From assembly GCA_913061235.1 (NCBI GenBank), contig CAJXTB010000004.1, positions 248,001 through 312,000 on the forward strand: DNA of 64,000 bases, written 5' to 3'. The translations under genes were made by a program, and so were the position numbers. Every line of letters begins with the position of its first letter. Positions within the stretch are counted from its first letter, which is position 1. The DNA comes from an uncultured Pseudomonadota bacterium (lineage in GTDB: Bacteria > Myxococcota_A > UBA796 > GCA-2862545). Under the pieces are notes generated by a model. That model made no database searches and was not told the DNA's origin. It was given only the letters and a program-made list of their open reading frames with translations. Of this stretch, positions 43,701-52,215 are shown piece after piece.

Positions 43701-44057
43701 ATGCGATTGATTCTTTTAGTTGGACTGATGGCGTGCAGTGGCACGAACGAGACCTCTTCAGAACAAGGAGACGACGTTCGCTGCGCCTGTGGCGAAGAAG
43801 CCCCGGCTCCGGACCTGTGCATTGAGTACGCACGTGACGAAGCCGTGTACCTAGATGACGATGACGATGACGACGGGTACGGCGACCCGGACATGGAAAC
43901 CTTCGATTGTTCCTCGGTCGGTGTTGTGGCCAACAGCGATGACTGTGACGACGCTGACGACGGCGTCAGCCCGGATGCCGTTGAACTGTGCGACGACGAC
44001 CTTGACAATGACTGCGACGGTGACGTCGACGGCCGGGACGTAGACTGCCAAGACTGA
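43701..44057 (+). CDS. MopE-like Asp/Cys-rich metal-binding lipoprotein
   Basis: The 118-residue precursor has lipobox LMAC (Cys near residue 12). The mature part holds a run of seven Asp (LDDDDDDDGYGDPD) and a segment matching the Cu-binding MopE-type repeat: SDDCDDADDGVSPDAVELC then DDDLDNDCDGDVDG. The regular Asp/Cys spacing suggests Ca2+ or Cu binding at the cell surface. Such repeats are frequent in large surface proteins of myxobacteria-like bacteria; here the protein is small and carries one copy. GAGG lies 5-6 bases before the ATG. Confidence 0.8.
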   Translation: MRLILLVGLMACSGTNETSSEQGDDVRCACGEEAPAPDLCIEYARDEAVYLDDDDDDDGYGDPDMETFDCSSVGVVANSDDCDDADDGVSPDAVELCDDDLDNDCDGDVDGRDVDCQD

Positions 44058-44166
44058 CAGGGCTCGATTTCGAGGGTGGGTTGCGCTGCAAGGGCTCGTT
44101 GGGTTCATTGTTGGTACACTGCCACCGAGTGCTCGGTGTGCATCCGACCGCTTCAGACGGGAATGT

Positions 44167-45435
44167 ATGGACCAGCGGACCGACATTGAGCGCTTCATGC
44201 AGCAGGCGTCGCGTCAGATTGAGACCAGCATCTCGATTGTGCGCGGCCTGCTCATCCTTCTGGTCTTTCTCCGCCTGTTGCTCATTCGCTGGTCTGAGTT
44301 TGGCGATGGGCACATCAAGCACATCATCGCCATTGGCTCCCTCATCGTCGGATTCGCGCTGAGCGGGTTCATCGGGGTGCAGATTCGCCGTGTGCGGCAG
44401 ACTTCACCGTGGCTCATTGCCTCGGCTCTCTTGGACGTCATGCTCACGCTCATTGTGGTGTCGCCGAGTGTGATCTGGCCGCACGACAATTACTTGGGTG
44501 TGCTTCGAGCCCCGGAATTTGGTGTGTGGGTGCTGGTTGTCTTGGCCGCGGGTGTCCGGCTGTCAAAGGGGACCGCGCTCGCTGGCCTGCTGGCCACACT
44601 TGTTGCCGTCTCTACGCTGATAGGCTGGGATTATGCCTACAATGTTGAGCGGGTCACGTACAAGAACGGTGACGCAATCATGGCGTACGCTGTGCTCATC
44701 TCGGCGGGCATCTTGGGCTATCGCCTCGCAGTGTGGGTTCGCTCGTTGGTGCTGTCGACCGCAACGTCTGCGGGCAATGCGGCGCGAGCAAGACAGGTCT
44801 TGGGCGCGTACGTCTCCGAAGAAGTAGCGCTAATGATTCAGGACGAACCCGCGAAGCTCGGTGGAGAAGCGCGCGAAGTTGCCGTGCTTTTCAGCGACCT
44901 GCGCGGATTCACAACGTACTCAGTCGATACGGAGCCGGGGGCGCTCATTGCTGAGCTGAACGAGTACTTTGAGACCATGGTTCGCGTCATCCGTCAGCAT
45001 GGCGGAGTGGTCGATAAGTACATTGGTGACGCTATTATGGTGGTCTACGGTATTCCCAAGCAACTAGGCGACGAAGCGACGCGCGCTGTCCGCACTGCCG
45101 CCGGTATGCAGAGTGCGCTGACCGAGTTGAACAAGACTCGGGCCAAGCGGGGACTGCCGCCACTAAGACAGGGCATTGGCATTCACTACGGCACAGCGGT
45201 CGCTGGCAATGTCGGAACTCTTGAACGGCTTCAATACACGGTTGTCGGCGACACGGTGAACTACGCGAGTCGCCTAGAAGCGGCCACGAAAGAGCTCGGT
45301 GTAGAGGTGCTGCTGTCCGAAGAGGTCGTCAAGCGTGCTTCCGACGAAGGCTGCTCGCTGGTGCTGGAAGCAATGACCGATATCGAGGTCCGCGGCCGTC
45401 CCGGAAAGCATCGGGTGTTCAGCGTTCCTCAGTGA
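44167..45435 (+). CDS. Membrane-bound class III adenylate/guanylate cyclase
   Basis: The 422-residue protein has an N-terminal membrane region of six helices (about residues 25-195, with WLIASALLDVMLTLIVV and VLVVLAAGVRL). A linker and a catalytic cyclase domain follow: LFSDLRGFTTYS (metal Asp), KYIGDAIMVVYG (second Asp), GIGIHYGTAVAGNV, VVGDTVNYASRLE. All metal and base-binding positions look intact. It probably makes cAMP, and the cNMP-binding protein at 725 is a possible reader. The membrane part is a candidate sensor. The topB gene follows after 40 bases on the same strand. Confidence 0.92.
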   Translation: MDQRTDIERFMQQASRQIETSISIVRGLLILLVFLRLLLIRWSEFGDGHIKHIIAIGSLIVGFALSGFIGVQIRRVRQTSPWLIASALLDVMLTLIVVSPSVIWPHDNYLGVLRAPEFGVWVLVVLAAGVRLSKGTALAGLLATLVAVSTLIGWDYAYNVERVTYKNGDAIMAYAVLISAGILGYRLAVWVRSLVLSTATSAGNAARARQVLGAYVSEEVALMIQDEPAKLGGEAREVAVLFSDLRGFTTYSVDTEPGALIAELNEYFETMVRVIRQHGGVVDKYIGDAIMVVYGIPKQLGDEATRAVRTAAGMQSALTELNKTRAKRGLPPLRQGIGIHYGTAVAGNVGTLERLQYTVVGDTVNYASRLEAATKELGVEVLLSEEVVKRASDEGCSLVLEAMTDIEVRGRPGKHRVFSVPQ

Positions 45436-45475
45436 CCTCATGCCGCCCGACGCTGCACCGGGCTAAGACCGGCCG

Positions 45476-47875
45476 ATGCAGCTTGTCATCACCGAAAAGC
45501 CCTCTGTCGCACGGGACCTTGCCCGGGTCCTTGGCGTGCGCGGCAATGCAAATGGCTACATTGATGGTGACGGTATTCGCATCACGTGGTGCATTGGTCA
45601 CCTTGTAGAACTGCAGGAACCTGCCCACTACAATCCCGACTGGAAGCGGTGGTCCCTGGACACCTTGCCCATGGTGCCGGAGTCTTTTGCGTTGCGGCCA
45701 CGAAGGGATGGGGCCGCTGACCAGTGGAAGGTGGTCAAGCGCCTGCTGTCCGACCGTGCGGTCACGTCGGTCGTCAATGCGTGTGATGCGGGCCGCGAAG
45801 GCGAGCTTATCTTTCGCTACGCCTACCAACTCTCCGGAGGCACAGCCCCCGTGAAGCGGTTCTGGGTGAGCTCCATGACGGACGTTGCGATTCGGCAAGC
45901 CTGGAGCAACCTACGGGATGGCGCCCAGTATGACACCTTGGCAGACGCGGCCCGGTGTCGCTCCGAAGCGGACTGGCTGGTGGGGCTGAACGCGACCCGT
46001 GCCATGACCTGCTTGGGTCGAAAGGGGGGCGGAGACGAGCTGCTGAGTATTGGGCGTGTCCAGACGCCAACTCTCGCTATGATTGTGGACCGCGACCTGG
46101 CGATTGACGCCTTTGTGCCGGAGACCTTCTGGCAGGTCCGAGCCGACTTTACCAGCGGTGAAGCGAAGTGGACGGGTACTTGGTTTGGCTCGGATGTTCG
46201 GGCCGAGAACGAGCGCTTTGAGGACACACCGGTCGCCGAGCGATTGTCTGAAGAAGCCCACGCCAAGGCCATTGCGGATGCGGTACGCGGTCAAGATGGC
46301 GTGGTGGAGACCGCAAGCAGTCGCAAGAAGGTCGAGCCGCCGCCGCTGTTGTACGACCTGACGTCCCTTCAGCGTCGCGCCAACCAGCGCTATGGAATGA
46401 CGGCGGACCAGACCCTGAATACGGCACAAGCGTTGTACGAGCGGCACAAGCTGCTGACCTATCCACGTACAGATGCGCGCTTTCTGACGCCTGACCAGGT
46501 GGATACTCTGCCGGGAATTGTTGAAGCGCTTCAGACGCTTCCCCCGTACGCACCGTTCGCAGCGGACATCCTGCAGAGCCCGATTCGTCCAGGCAAGCGC
46601 GTGGTCGACGCCGCTGAAGTCGGAGACCACCACGCCATCTTGCCGACCGACCGTCAGCCGGTACCGGGCCGCCTCTCTCCGGACGAAAAGCGCATCTACG
46701 ACCTAGTCGCTCGTCGTCTCCTTGCGGTCCTGTCGCCACCCGCTGAGCTCCACCTGACCGAGCTTGTGGTGGCGGTGCCTGTACAGTCGTTGCCCGAACC
46801 GCTCGCCAACCCGCCTCGATTTCGTGCCAAGGGCCGCATCTTGGCCGTTCCAGGCTGGCGTGCCGTGGACCCGCCGGGTCGCGAGAAAGACCGCTTGCTG
46901 CCTCCGGTACAGCAAGGTGCGACGGCCACGACCGACAGCAGTGATGTCCACGAAGGACAGACCAAGCCGCCTCGTCCACACAACGACGCGAGCATCCTGC
47001 GCGGCATGGAGCTGGCCGGAAAGACTCTAGACGACAAGGAACTGGCGCGTGCCATGCGCTCGGCGGGTCTAGGAACTCCAGCCACACGTGCAGCGATTCT
47101 CAAGACCTTGATCTCGCGCAACTACATCCGACGTCAAGGCAAGCACGTCCACGCAACGAAGAAGGGACGTCTGCTGATTGCGGCAGTGCCTGTGGATGAG
47201 CTGAAGAGTGCTGAGCTGACGGGCCGCTGGGAGAAGCGGCTGACGGACATTGCCGAGGGGCGCGAGACCGCTGAGGTCTTCATGCGAGACGCCGTGGCAC
47301 GCCTTCGTGACGTCATTGACGCGATTGCTGCGGCTGACCCACCTCCTATGCCGGCTGCGAAGAAGCCAACGGGCCCTGTGCTCGGCACCTGTCCGGTCTG
47401 TGCGACGCCAGTTCGTGATCTTCGCGGCACCTACAGCTGCGAGACGGGGCGGAACTGCACGTTCGTCGTCTTCAAGAAGATGACGGGCCGTGCCATCAGC
47501 GTTCGCATGGTGAAGACGCTGCTGAAAGACGGCAGGACGCCGATTGTGAAGGGCTGGAAGAGCAAGGCTGGCAATCAGTTCGAGGCGGGTCTGGAAATTC
47601 GGGAAGACGGCACGGTTGGGCTGCACTTCGCCCCGCGAACCGAGTCGCGCAGCACCACAAAGACGGTGTCGGCCATGCCTCCGGGGCCACCGACCGACCC
47701 TGTCGGAATGACCTGTCCAAAGTGCCGCCAGGGTCGCATTGTGAAGGGCCGTGCTGCGTGGGGGTGCAATCGCTACCGCCAAGGGTGCCACTTCATCATT
47801 GAGTTCGACCGCGAAGGCCGCCCGGTGTCGGCAGCGGATGCGGCAGCGCGGATTCTTCACTGGCAGTCGTCGTGA
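45476..47875 (+). CDS. topB: DNA topoisomerase III (type IA)
   Basis: The 799-residue protein has a TOPRIM domain (LVITEKPSVARDL at residue 3, NACDAGREGELIFRYAY near 102-119), the type IA core with LTYPRTDARFL near 328 (catalytic Tyr), and SAGLGTPATRA. The C-terminal ~170 residues have two Topo C-terminal zinc-type repeats (CPVCATPVRDL and CPKCRQGRIVKGRAAWGCNRY, with GCHFII). It decatenates and relaxes DNA through single-strand passage. Length is above the 650-700 of core TopB because of the C-terminal repeats. Its stop overlaps modA as GTGA, an unexpected pairing. Confidence 0.94.
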   Translation: MQLVITEKPSVARDLARVLGVRGNANGYIDGDGIRITWCIGHLVELQEPAHYNPDWKRWSLDTLPMVPESFALRPRRDGAADQWKVVKRLLSDRAVTSVVNACDAGREGELIFRYAYQLSGGTAPVKRFWVSSMTDVAIRQAWSNLRDGAQYDTLADAARCRSEADWLVGLNATRAMTCLGRKGGGDELLSIGRVQTPTLAMIVDRDLAIDAFVPETFWQVRADFTSGEAKWTGTWFGSDVRAENERFEDTPVAERLSEEAHAKAIADAVRGQDGVVETASSRKKVEPPPLLYDLTSLQRRANQRYGMTADQTLNTAQALYERHKLLTYPRTDARFLTPDQVDTLPGIVEALQTLPPYAPFAADILQSPIRPGKRVVDAAEVGDHHAILPTDRQPVPGRLSPDEKRIYDLVARRLLAVLSPPAELHLTELVVAVPVQSLPEPLANPPRFRAKGRILAVPGWRAVDPPGREKDRLLPPVQQGATATTDSSDVHEGQTKPPRPHNDASILRGMELAGKTLDDKELARAMRSAGLGTPATRAAILKTLISRNYIRRQGKHVHATKKGRLLIAAVPVDELKSAELTGRWEKRLTDIAEGRETAEVFMRDAVARLRDVIDAIAAADPPPMPAAKKPTGPVLGTCPVCATPVRDLRGTYSCETGRNCTFVVFKKMTGRAISVRMVKTLLKDGRTPIVKGWKSKAGNQFEAGLEIREDGTVGLHFAPRTESRSTTKTVSAMPPGPPTDPVGMTCPKCRQGRIVKGRAAWGCNRYRQGCHFIIEFDREGRPVSAADAAARILHWQSS

Positions 47876-48573
47876 TTGCCTGGCTGCTGCTTGCGGCGTG
47901 CTCGGGTGAACAGCCCATGACCGTTGCTGCAGCGAGCAGCCTACGTGAAGTGCTTCCGGAGCTCGTCACTCTGCACTCGGAGCGAACGGGAGAGCCGGTT
48001 CGCGTCACTTACGGCGGCAGTGGGGCGCTCGCAGCCCAGGTTCGTGCAGGTGCACCGGTCGGCGTGGTGGTGTTCGCAGGCCAGGCTCCCCTGGACGGGC
48101 TGGTCGGCGATGGGCTGATTCAGGGCACACCCGAGGTCGTGGCCACAAACACGCTGGTCTTGGTTGGGGCGGACAACGCGATTCGGGTCGGATTTTCGGA
48201 CCTACACCAGCTGTCGCACATTGCCATCGCAGACCCGGACGTGGCCCCAGTTGGCGCCTACGCTCGCCAAGTTCTGCAGCACTATGGTCACTGGGACGAG
48301 ATTGCGGCGAAGGCAGTCGCTGTGCCAGATGTTGCCGCAAGTCTGGCGTTGGTGAGGCGCGGCGAGGTGCAGGCCGCCGTGGTGTACGGCACCGATGCGC
48401 GCCTTGCACCCGAGCTGTTTGTCTGGGAGGAAGACCCCCTCGTCGACGAACAGGTACCGGTGGTTGTGGCCGCAGGGGTGCCTGCTGGGCCGTCGACCTT
48501 TGTGCAGACGTTGACGAGTGAAGCGGGTCGGTCGGTGTGGACGTCGCATGGTTTCGCGGTTCCGCCCCAATGA
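47872..48573 (+). CDS. modA: Molybdate ABC transporter substrate-binding lipoprotein
   Basis: The 233-residue lipoprotein has lipobox LLLAACS (Cys near residue 10). The mature protein follows ModA: VAAASSLREVLPEL, TYGGSGALAAQVRAGAPV, VVATNTLVLVG, AIADPDVAPVGAYARQVL. It binds molybdate or tungstate with serine and backbone contacts in the first two motifs. It is anchored by lipid rather than free in the periplasm. Translation starts at GTG within the topB stop, and modB overlaps its end (ATGA). Confidence 0.93.
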   Translation: MIAWLLLAACSGEQPMTVAAASSLREVLPELVTLHSERTGEPVRVTYGGSGALAAQVRAGAPVGVVVFAGQAPLDGLVGDGLIQGTPEVVATNTLVLVGADNAIRVGFSDLHQLSHIAIADPDVAPVGAYARQVLQHYGHWDEIAAKAVAVPDVAASLALVRRGEVQAAVVYGTDARLAPELFVWEEDPLVDEQVPVVVAAGVPAGPSTFVQTLTSEAGRSVWTSHGFAVPPQ

Positions 48574-49220
48574 GTGCCTACCCGGTTCAGCTGTCGCTGC
48601 TGGTGGCGCTGCTCTCCACTGCCTTGGTTGCCGTACCGGGCATTGCTCTCGCGGTCTTTTTGTCGGGAAGACGAGGGGTTTCGCGAGTCGTGGTCGACGC
48701 TCTGGTCCTGCTGCCGCTAGTCCTGCCGCCGTCGGTCACGGGGTATGCGCTCATTGTGGTCTTTGGCAGCCAGGGAGTTGTGGGCAGTGCGCTGTCACAG
48801 CTCGGAATTCGGCTCATCTTCACACCCGCAGCGGCCGTCATCGCTGCCGCTGTTGTGGCTCTACCGGTTCTCGTAAAGACCGCAGAACCGGCTCTCGCGG
48901 CCGTTCCGACCGAACTCACAGACGTTGGCAAGACCCTTGGCCTTGGGCCGGTGGCGCTGTTCTGGCGCGTTGTCCTACCGGTTGCTTGGCCCGGCATTCT
49001 CGCCGCGCTTGTCTTGGCTTTTGCTAGGGCGCTGGGTGAGTTTGGCGCCACGCTGTTGTTCGCTGGGAACATTCCGGGCAGCACCAACACCATGCCGATT
49101 GAGCTGTATTCTGCGTTTCAGAGAGGGGACGAGAAGACAGCACTCGCGTACGTAGCGATTCTGACCGCTCTGTCCTTGGTGGTCGTAGTGGTCGCTGCAG
49201 CGCTGACGAGGCGCCGATGA
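48570..49220 (+). CDS. modB: Molybdate ABC transporter permease
   Basis: The 216-residue protein has five membrane helices and the EAA loop VGKTLGLGPVALFWRVVLPVAWPG. It also has LVLPPSVTGYALIVVFG near residue 45 and ALGEFGATLLFAGNIPGSTNTM, both typical of ModB/CysT-type permeases. It forms the inner-membrane channel for molybdate. Length is normal. ATGA overlaps on the modA side, and modC overlaps its stop. Confidence 0.94.
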   Translation: MSAYPVQLSLLVALLSTALVAVPGIALAVFLSGRRGVSRVVVDALVLLPLVLPPSVTGYALIVVFGSQGVVGSALSQLGIRLIFTPAAAVIAAAVVALPVLVKTAEPALAAVPTELTDVGKTLGLGPVALFWRVVLPVAWPGILAALVLAFARALGEFGATLLFAGNIPGSTNTMPIELYSAFQRGDEKTALAYVAILTALSLVVVVVAAALTRRR

Positions 49221-49882
49221 TTTCGGTGGAAGTGACGGTCGACGTGGCCAATTTTCGTGTTCACGCTGCGTTTGAGCACGGCGCGGGTCTGCTGGCGATG
49301 GTTGGGCCGTCTGGCAGCGGTAAGACGTTGACGCTGCGCGCTATTGCCGGGTTGACGCCGGCGACGGGGACCGTGACCCTCCACGGACGGGACGTTGTTG
49401 GTGTTGCCCCTCACAAACGTGGCACCGCGTGGGTCCCTCAAAAGGACGCGCTGTTTCCGTTCCTAGACGTGCTCGGTAACGTCACCTTCGGGCTGCCCCG
49501 AGTGCGGCGGACCTTGGCGGACCCTAGGGTTGCCCTGCTGTGTGAAGAAGTGGGTATCGCGCACCTGCTCAAGCGCCGGGTTGTTGACCTGTCTGGCGGT
49601 GAACGTCAGCGTGTTGCCCTCGCCCGAGCCCTCGCTTGTGAACCGTCCATTTTGCTGCTCGATGAGCCCTTCGCCGCGCTCGATGACGCGAGTCGTACCG
49701 AGCTTGGCCGCCACCTGCGGACTGCGGTAGATTCACGCGGACTGTGCGCCATCTTGGTGAGCCACGACTCGCGTGAGGTGCGTCGTTTGGCGGATTCTGT
49801 GCTGCCGTTCTCTCGCGGTCAGGCAGGTCAGGTACAGTCGGTCATGGAGTGGGCAGCCACTCTACCTAAGGAGACGTCGTGA
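49217..49882 (+). CDS. modC: Molybdate ABC transporter ATP-binding protein, short form
   Basis: The 221-residue ATPase has Walker A GPSGSGKT (about residues 30-37), Q-loop VPQKDALFPF, signature LSGGERQR, Walker B ILLLDEP and H-loop SHD. It ends soon after the ATPase core; the C-terminal mop/TOBE domain of E. coli ModC (about 350 residues), which binds molybdate and senses saturation, is absent. The ATPase activity should be intact, but not that feedback. Overlaps modB and the GST gene by four bases each. Confidence 0.9.
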   Translation: MISVEVTVDVANFRVHAAFEHGAGLLAMVGPSGSGKTLTLRAIAGLTPATGTVTLHGRDVVGVAPHKRGTAWVPQKDALFPFLDVLGNVTFGLPRVRRTLADPRVALLCEEVGIAHLLKRRVVDLSGGERQRVALARALACEPSILLLDEPFAALDDASRTELGRHLRTAVDSRGLCAILVSHDSREVRRLADSVLPFSRGQAGQVQSVMEWAATLPKETS

Positions 49883-50553
49883 TTACGCTGTACTACTGGC
49901 CCGGCCTTCCAGGACGCGGCGAGTTCATTCGCTTGTTGTTGGCGGTAGCCGAGCAGGACTACGTAGACGTTGGACGCCGGGATGGCGCCAAAGCCATTGC
50001 CGAGGCCCGCGAACGCTTCGGCGGGTTTGCACCTCCATACCTTGAGTTCGACAACCGAGTCCTGGCACAGTGCCCGCTCATTTTGCGCACGCTTGCCGAG
50101 CACTACGACCTGACGGGAGACTCGCCCGAGCAGGCGGAGATGGCGGTCTTGACCCTGATGGACTTGGTGAGCGAAGTCCACCACACCCACCATCCCATCT
50201 CGACCGAGCTGTTCTATGACAACCAGGTCAGCGAGGCCAAACGCGCCGCGAACCTGTTCCTCGCGCACCGGCTGCCGCTGTTCCTGGACTGGGTTGCCGC
50301 TGTAGGCGGAGGCGACCGGTTCTGGTTTGGTGGGTTCTGTTACGCGGACGTGGTTCTGCTGCAGGTACTCGATGGTCTGGTCTACGCCTTCCCGAATGCC
50401 ATGGCGCGTGAGTACGCGGCACGACCGGAGCTGTTGAAGCTGCGCGGTCGTATCGACGCCGTTCCAACAGTTCGTGGCCACCGTCAGTCGATTCGCCATG
50501 TCCCGTTCACGAACCATGGCCTGTTTCGTCACTACCCAGAGCTCGACCCGTAG
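49879..50553 (+). CDS. Glutathione S-transferase family protein
   Basis: The 224-residue protein begins ITLYYWPGLPGRGEFIRLLL, the thioredoxin-like GST-N pattern of sigma/alpha-type GSTs, with Tyr near residue 5 or 6 as the likely glutathione activator. The helical C-terminal half has ANLFLAHRLPLFLDWV and FWFGGFCYADVVLLQVL. It conjugates or reduces with glutathione; the substrate is unknown. It starts at GTG within the modC stop, so it is the last gene of the topB-mod operon, a pairing I have not seen. Confidence 0.85.
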   Translation: MITLYYWPGLPGRGEFIRLLLAVAEQDYVDVGRRDGAKAIAEARERFGGFAPPYLEFDNRVLAQCPLILRTLAEHYDLTGDSPEQAEMAVLTLMDLVSEVHHTHHPISTELFYDNQVSEAKRAANLFLAHRLPLFLDWVAAVGGGDRFWFGGFCYADVVLLQVLDGLVYAFPNAMAREYAARPELLKLRGRIDAVPTVRGHRQSIRHVPFTNHGLFRHYPELDP

Positions 50554-50595
50554 GTCCACGGTGGGGGGCAACCCAGGACGGTTCGGAAGGGCTGC

Positions 50596-50622
50596 CCGGG
50601 TAGGAACGCTTGGTCCTACCGG
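50596..50622. terminator. Hairpin between convergent GST and cytochrome-like genes
   Basis: CCGG(G)TAGGA pairs with TCCTACCGG (9 bp with one bulge) around an 8-base loop, 43 bases past the GST stop and 5 bases before the next convergent stop. It may terminate both genes; a T-run is missing. Confidence 0.45.
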
Positions 50623-50626
50623 CTCG

Positions 50627-50941
50627 CTACTGTGAGCACTGGAGCAAGATCTCGAGTCGCTCGCGGTCCGCCTCGGATACCCCGCCTCGGGGAGGCATTA
50701 TTGGACGGTCTCCAGTGGCAACATTGAGGATATCGGCGCTGTGCTCCCACAGGTCATCTTCTCCGTCGAACAAGACGTCCACTGGCGCATCGTAGCGGTT
50801 GCTCGACGTAGACGCGTGACAGCTCTGGCAGTTCTCGGTGATGAAGCCAGCGCCGAAGTTGTCCCAGGTGGTGGGCGGCGCGTCGTCGCAGATGACAGGC
50901 TCTGCGCAACCCACCAGGACCAACAAGATGGCGGCCCTCAT
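50627..50941 (-). CDS. Small c-type cytochrome-like lipoprotein
   Basis: The 104-residue precursor has lipobox LVGC (Cys near residue 12). The mature part contains one CQSCH heme c motif near residue 38, preceded by FGAGFITENC and followed by APVDVLFDGEDD. It ends IMPPRGGVSEADRERLEILLQC, the usual tail of PSCyt-type or DUF1592-neighbour cytochromes (MPPxGxLSxxE). A Met in IMPP may be the second heme ligand. Electron transfer or heme-bound surface role is likely. The ATG overlaps the DUF1501 stop. Confidence 0.75.
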   Translation of the reverse strand: MRAAILLVLVGCAEPVICDDAPPTTWDNFGAGFITENCQSCHASTSSNRYDAPVDVLFDGEDDLWEHSADILNVATGDRPIMPPRGGVSEADRERLEILLQCSQ

Positions 50942-52206
50942 GTGAGCATCCCTGAGATGGGCAGTACGCCGCTGACGTAGGGACCGGGGTCGATGTCGGC
51001 CAGGGCCAAGAGTGTGGCGCCGACCGCTTCTGCCGAGAGAATCTGACCGGACTCGGTGGAGTCGCCTGTTGCTGGGTCGACCAACTTCCCGTAGTAGGAG
51101 TCATCGAAGCCGCCAATGACGCGGTCTCCGGTGATGCCTGGGCCTGTCATCATGACACTCGTGTACGGCCAGTGGTCCTTGCCGGTAAAGGCGTTGAGTT
51201 TGGGGGTGCGGCCCATCTCAGACAACACAATGACAACGGTCTCCTCGGCCAAGGTGGCCTCTGCTTCTCCAGGTGTGGTCTCCAGCAGGCGCATCAGGGA
51301 GTTGAGGCCTGCGAAGAGGTCCTCGAAGTTTGCCGACTGTTGTACGTCGTTGTTCGCGTGGGTGTCCCAGCCTTGTCCGCCTTGCCCCACGTGCTGAAGG
51401 GGGATGCAGCGCGACAGCCCCAGGGACAGCGCTTGCACGGCAACACTGGCTTGGCCTGCGAGCTGGGTACCCCCATCAAAGTCCATGACGTACTGCAGGT
51501 CTTTGAGGGTGGTGGCCTTGGTGTGTGACAGGGTGAAGTCATCCAGCAAGCGCTGGTCCAAGGCCGACGATGACGCGTCACGTCGTGCACTGCTTCGCCG
51601 CGCCAAGTAGCGGTCGAGCACGCCTTCAGCAGGACGCGAGAATCCCGGCACCACAATGTCGCTATCTCGGGTGGCTTGGCCGCTGAGAAGGCTCTCTAGC
51701 TGGCCGTTACGACCTGTTCGCGCAACAGCCGCTCCGAGGTCTCCCGGGAAGCTGGGGCCGCCCAAGACAAGGTGTGGAAGGGTGTACCGGTCTTGCCGGG
51801 CCGAAGCGAGGATGGCTGGCCAGTCGGGCTGGGTGCCCGCTGAGCTGCCGGTGAGCGCAATCATGGTGCAAATCTCATGCGCGATGCTGCGAACCATGAC
51901 CCCGTTGAGCACTGCGGTCTTGGCGGAGTGCCGCTGTAGATAGGTGGACACGGACGGTCGGGTTGCGCTGTCGACGAACGGAATCCGACCGGCCATTGCG
52001 CGTTGTGAGCCTGGCTCCATGTCTACGTTTCGGTTGTCGAACTCGGGCGCAAAGACGCGGGTTGGGTCCCACCCACCACCAGCGAAGACGAAGACGAACT
52101 TGGTGTCTCCAGGCATGGCTTGGGCACTTGCGAGACCGAGGGGAAGGCCGGCTGCGGCGAGAGCAGCGGCGGAACCCAGAAGGAACTGGCGTCGAGATGA
52201 AGTCAT
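50938..52206 (-). CDS. DUF1501 protein, Tat-exported
   Basis: The 422-residue precursor has a Tat signal (SSRRQFLLGSAAALAAAG, twin Arg at 5-6). The mature part is DUF1501: FVFVFAGGGWDPTRVF, then TGPGITGDRVIGGFDDSYYG near the end, and ETVVIVLSEMGRTPKLNA, the alkaline-phosphatase-like signature. These proteins are sulfatase-fold enzymes of unknown substrate, typically found beside DUF1549/DUF1592/DUF1800 genes in planctomycetes and myxobacteria. It lies between the DUF1549-like gene (10 bases upstream) and the cytochrome-like gene (ATGA overlap). Confidence 0.92.
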   Translation of the reverse strand: MTSSRRQFLLGSAAALAAAGLPLGLASAQAMPGDTKFVFVFAGGGWDPTRVFAPEFDNRNVDMEPGSQRAMAGRIPFVDSATRPSVSTYLQRHSAKTAVLNGVMVRSIAHEICTMIALTGSSAGTQPDWPAILASARQDRYTLPHLVLGGPSFPGDLGAAVARTGRNGQLESLLSGQATRDSDIVVPGFSRPAEGVLDRYLARRSSARRDASSSALDQRLLDDFTLSHTKATTLKDLQYVMDFDGGTQLAGQASVAVQALSLGLSRCIPLQHVGQGGQGWDTHANNDVQQSANFEDLFAGLNSLMRLLETTPGEAEATLAEETVVIVLSEMGRTPKLNAFTGKDHWPYTSVMMTGPGITGDRVIGGFDDSYYGKLVDPATGDSTESGQILSAEAVGATLLALADIDPGPYVSGVLPISGMLT

Positions 52207-52215
52207 GGTCAGCTC

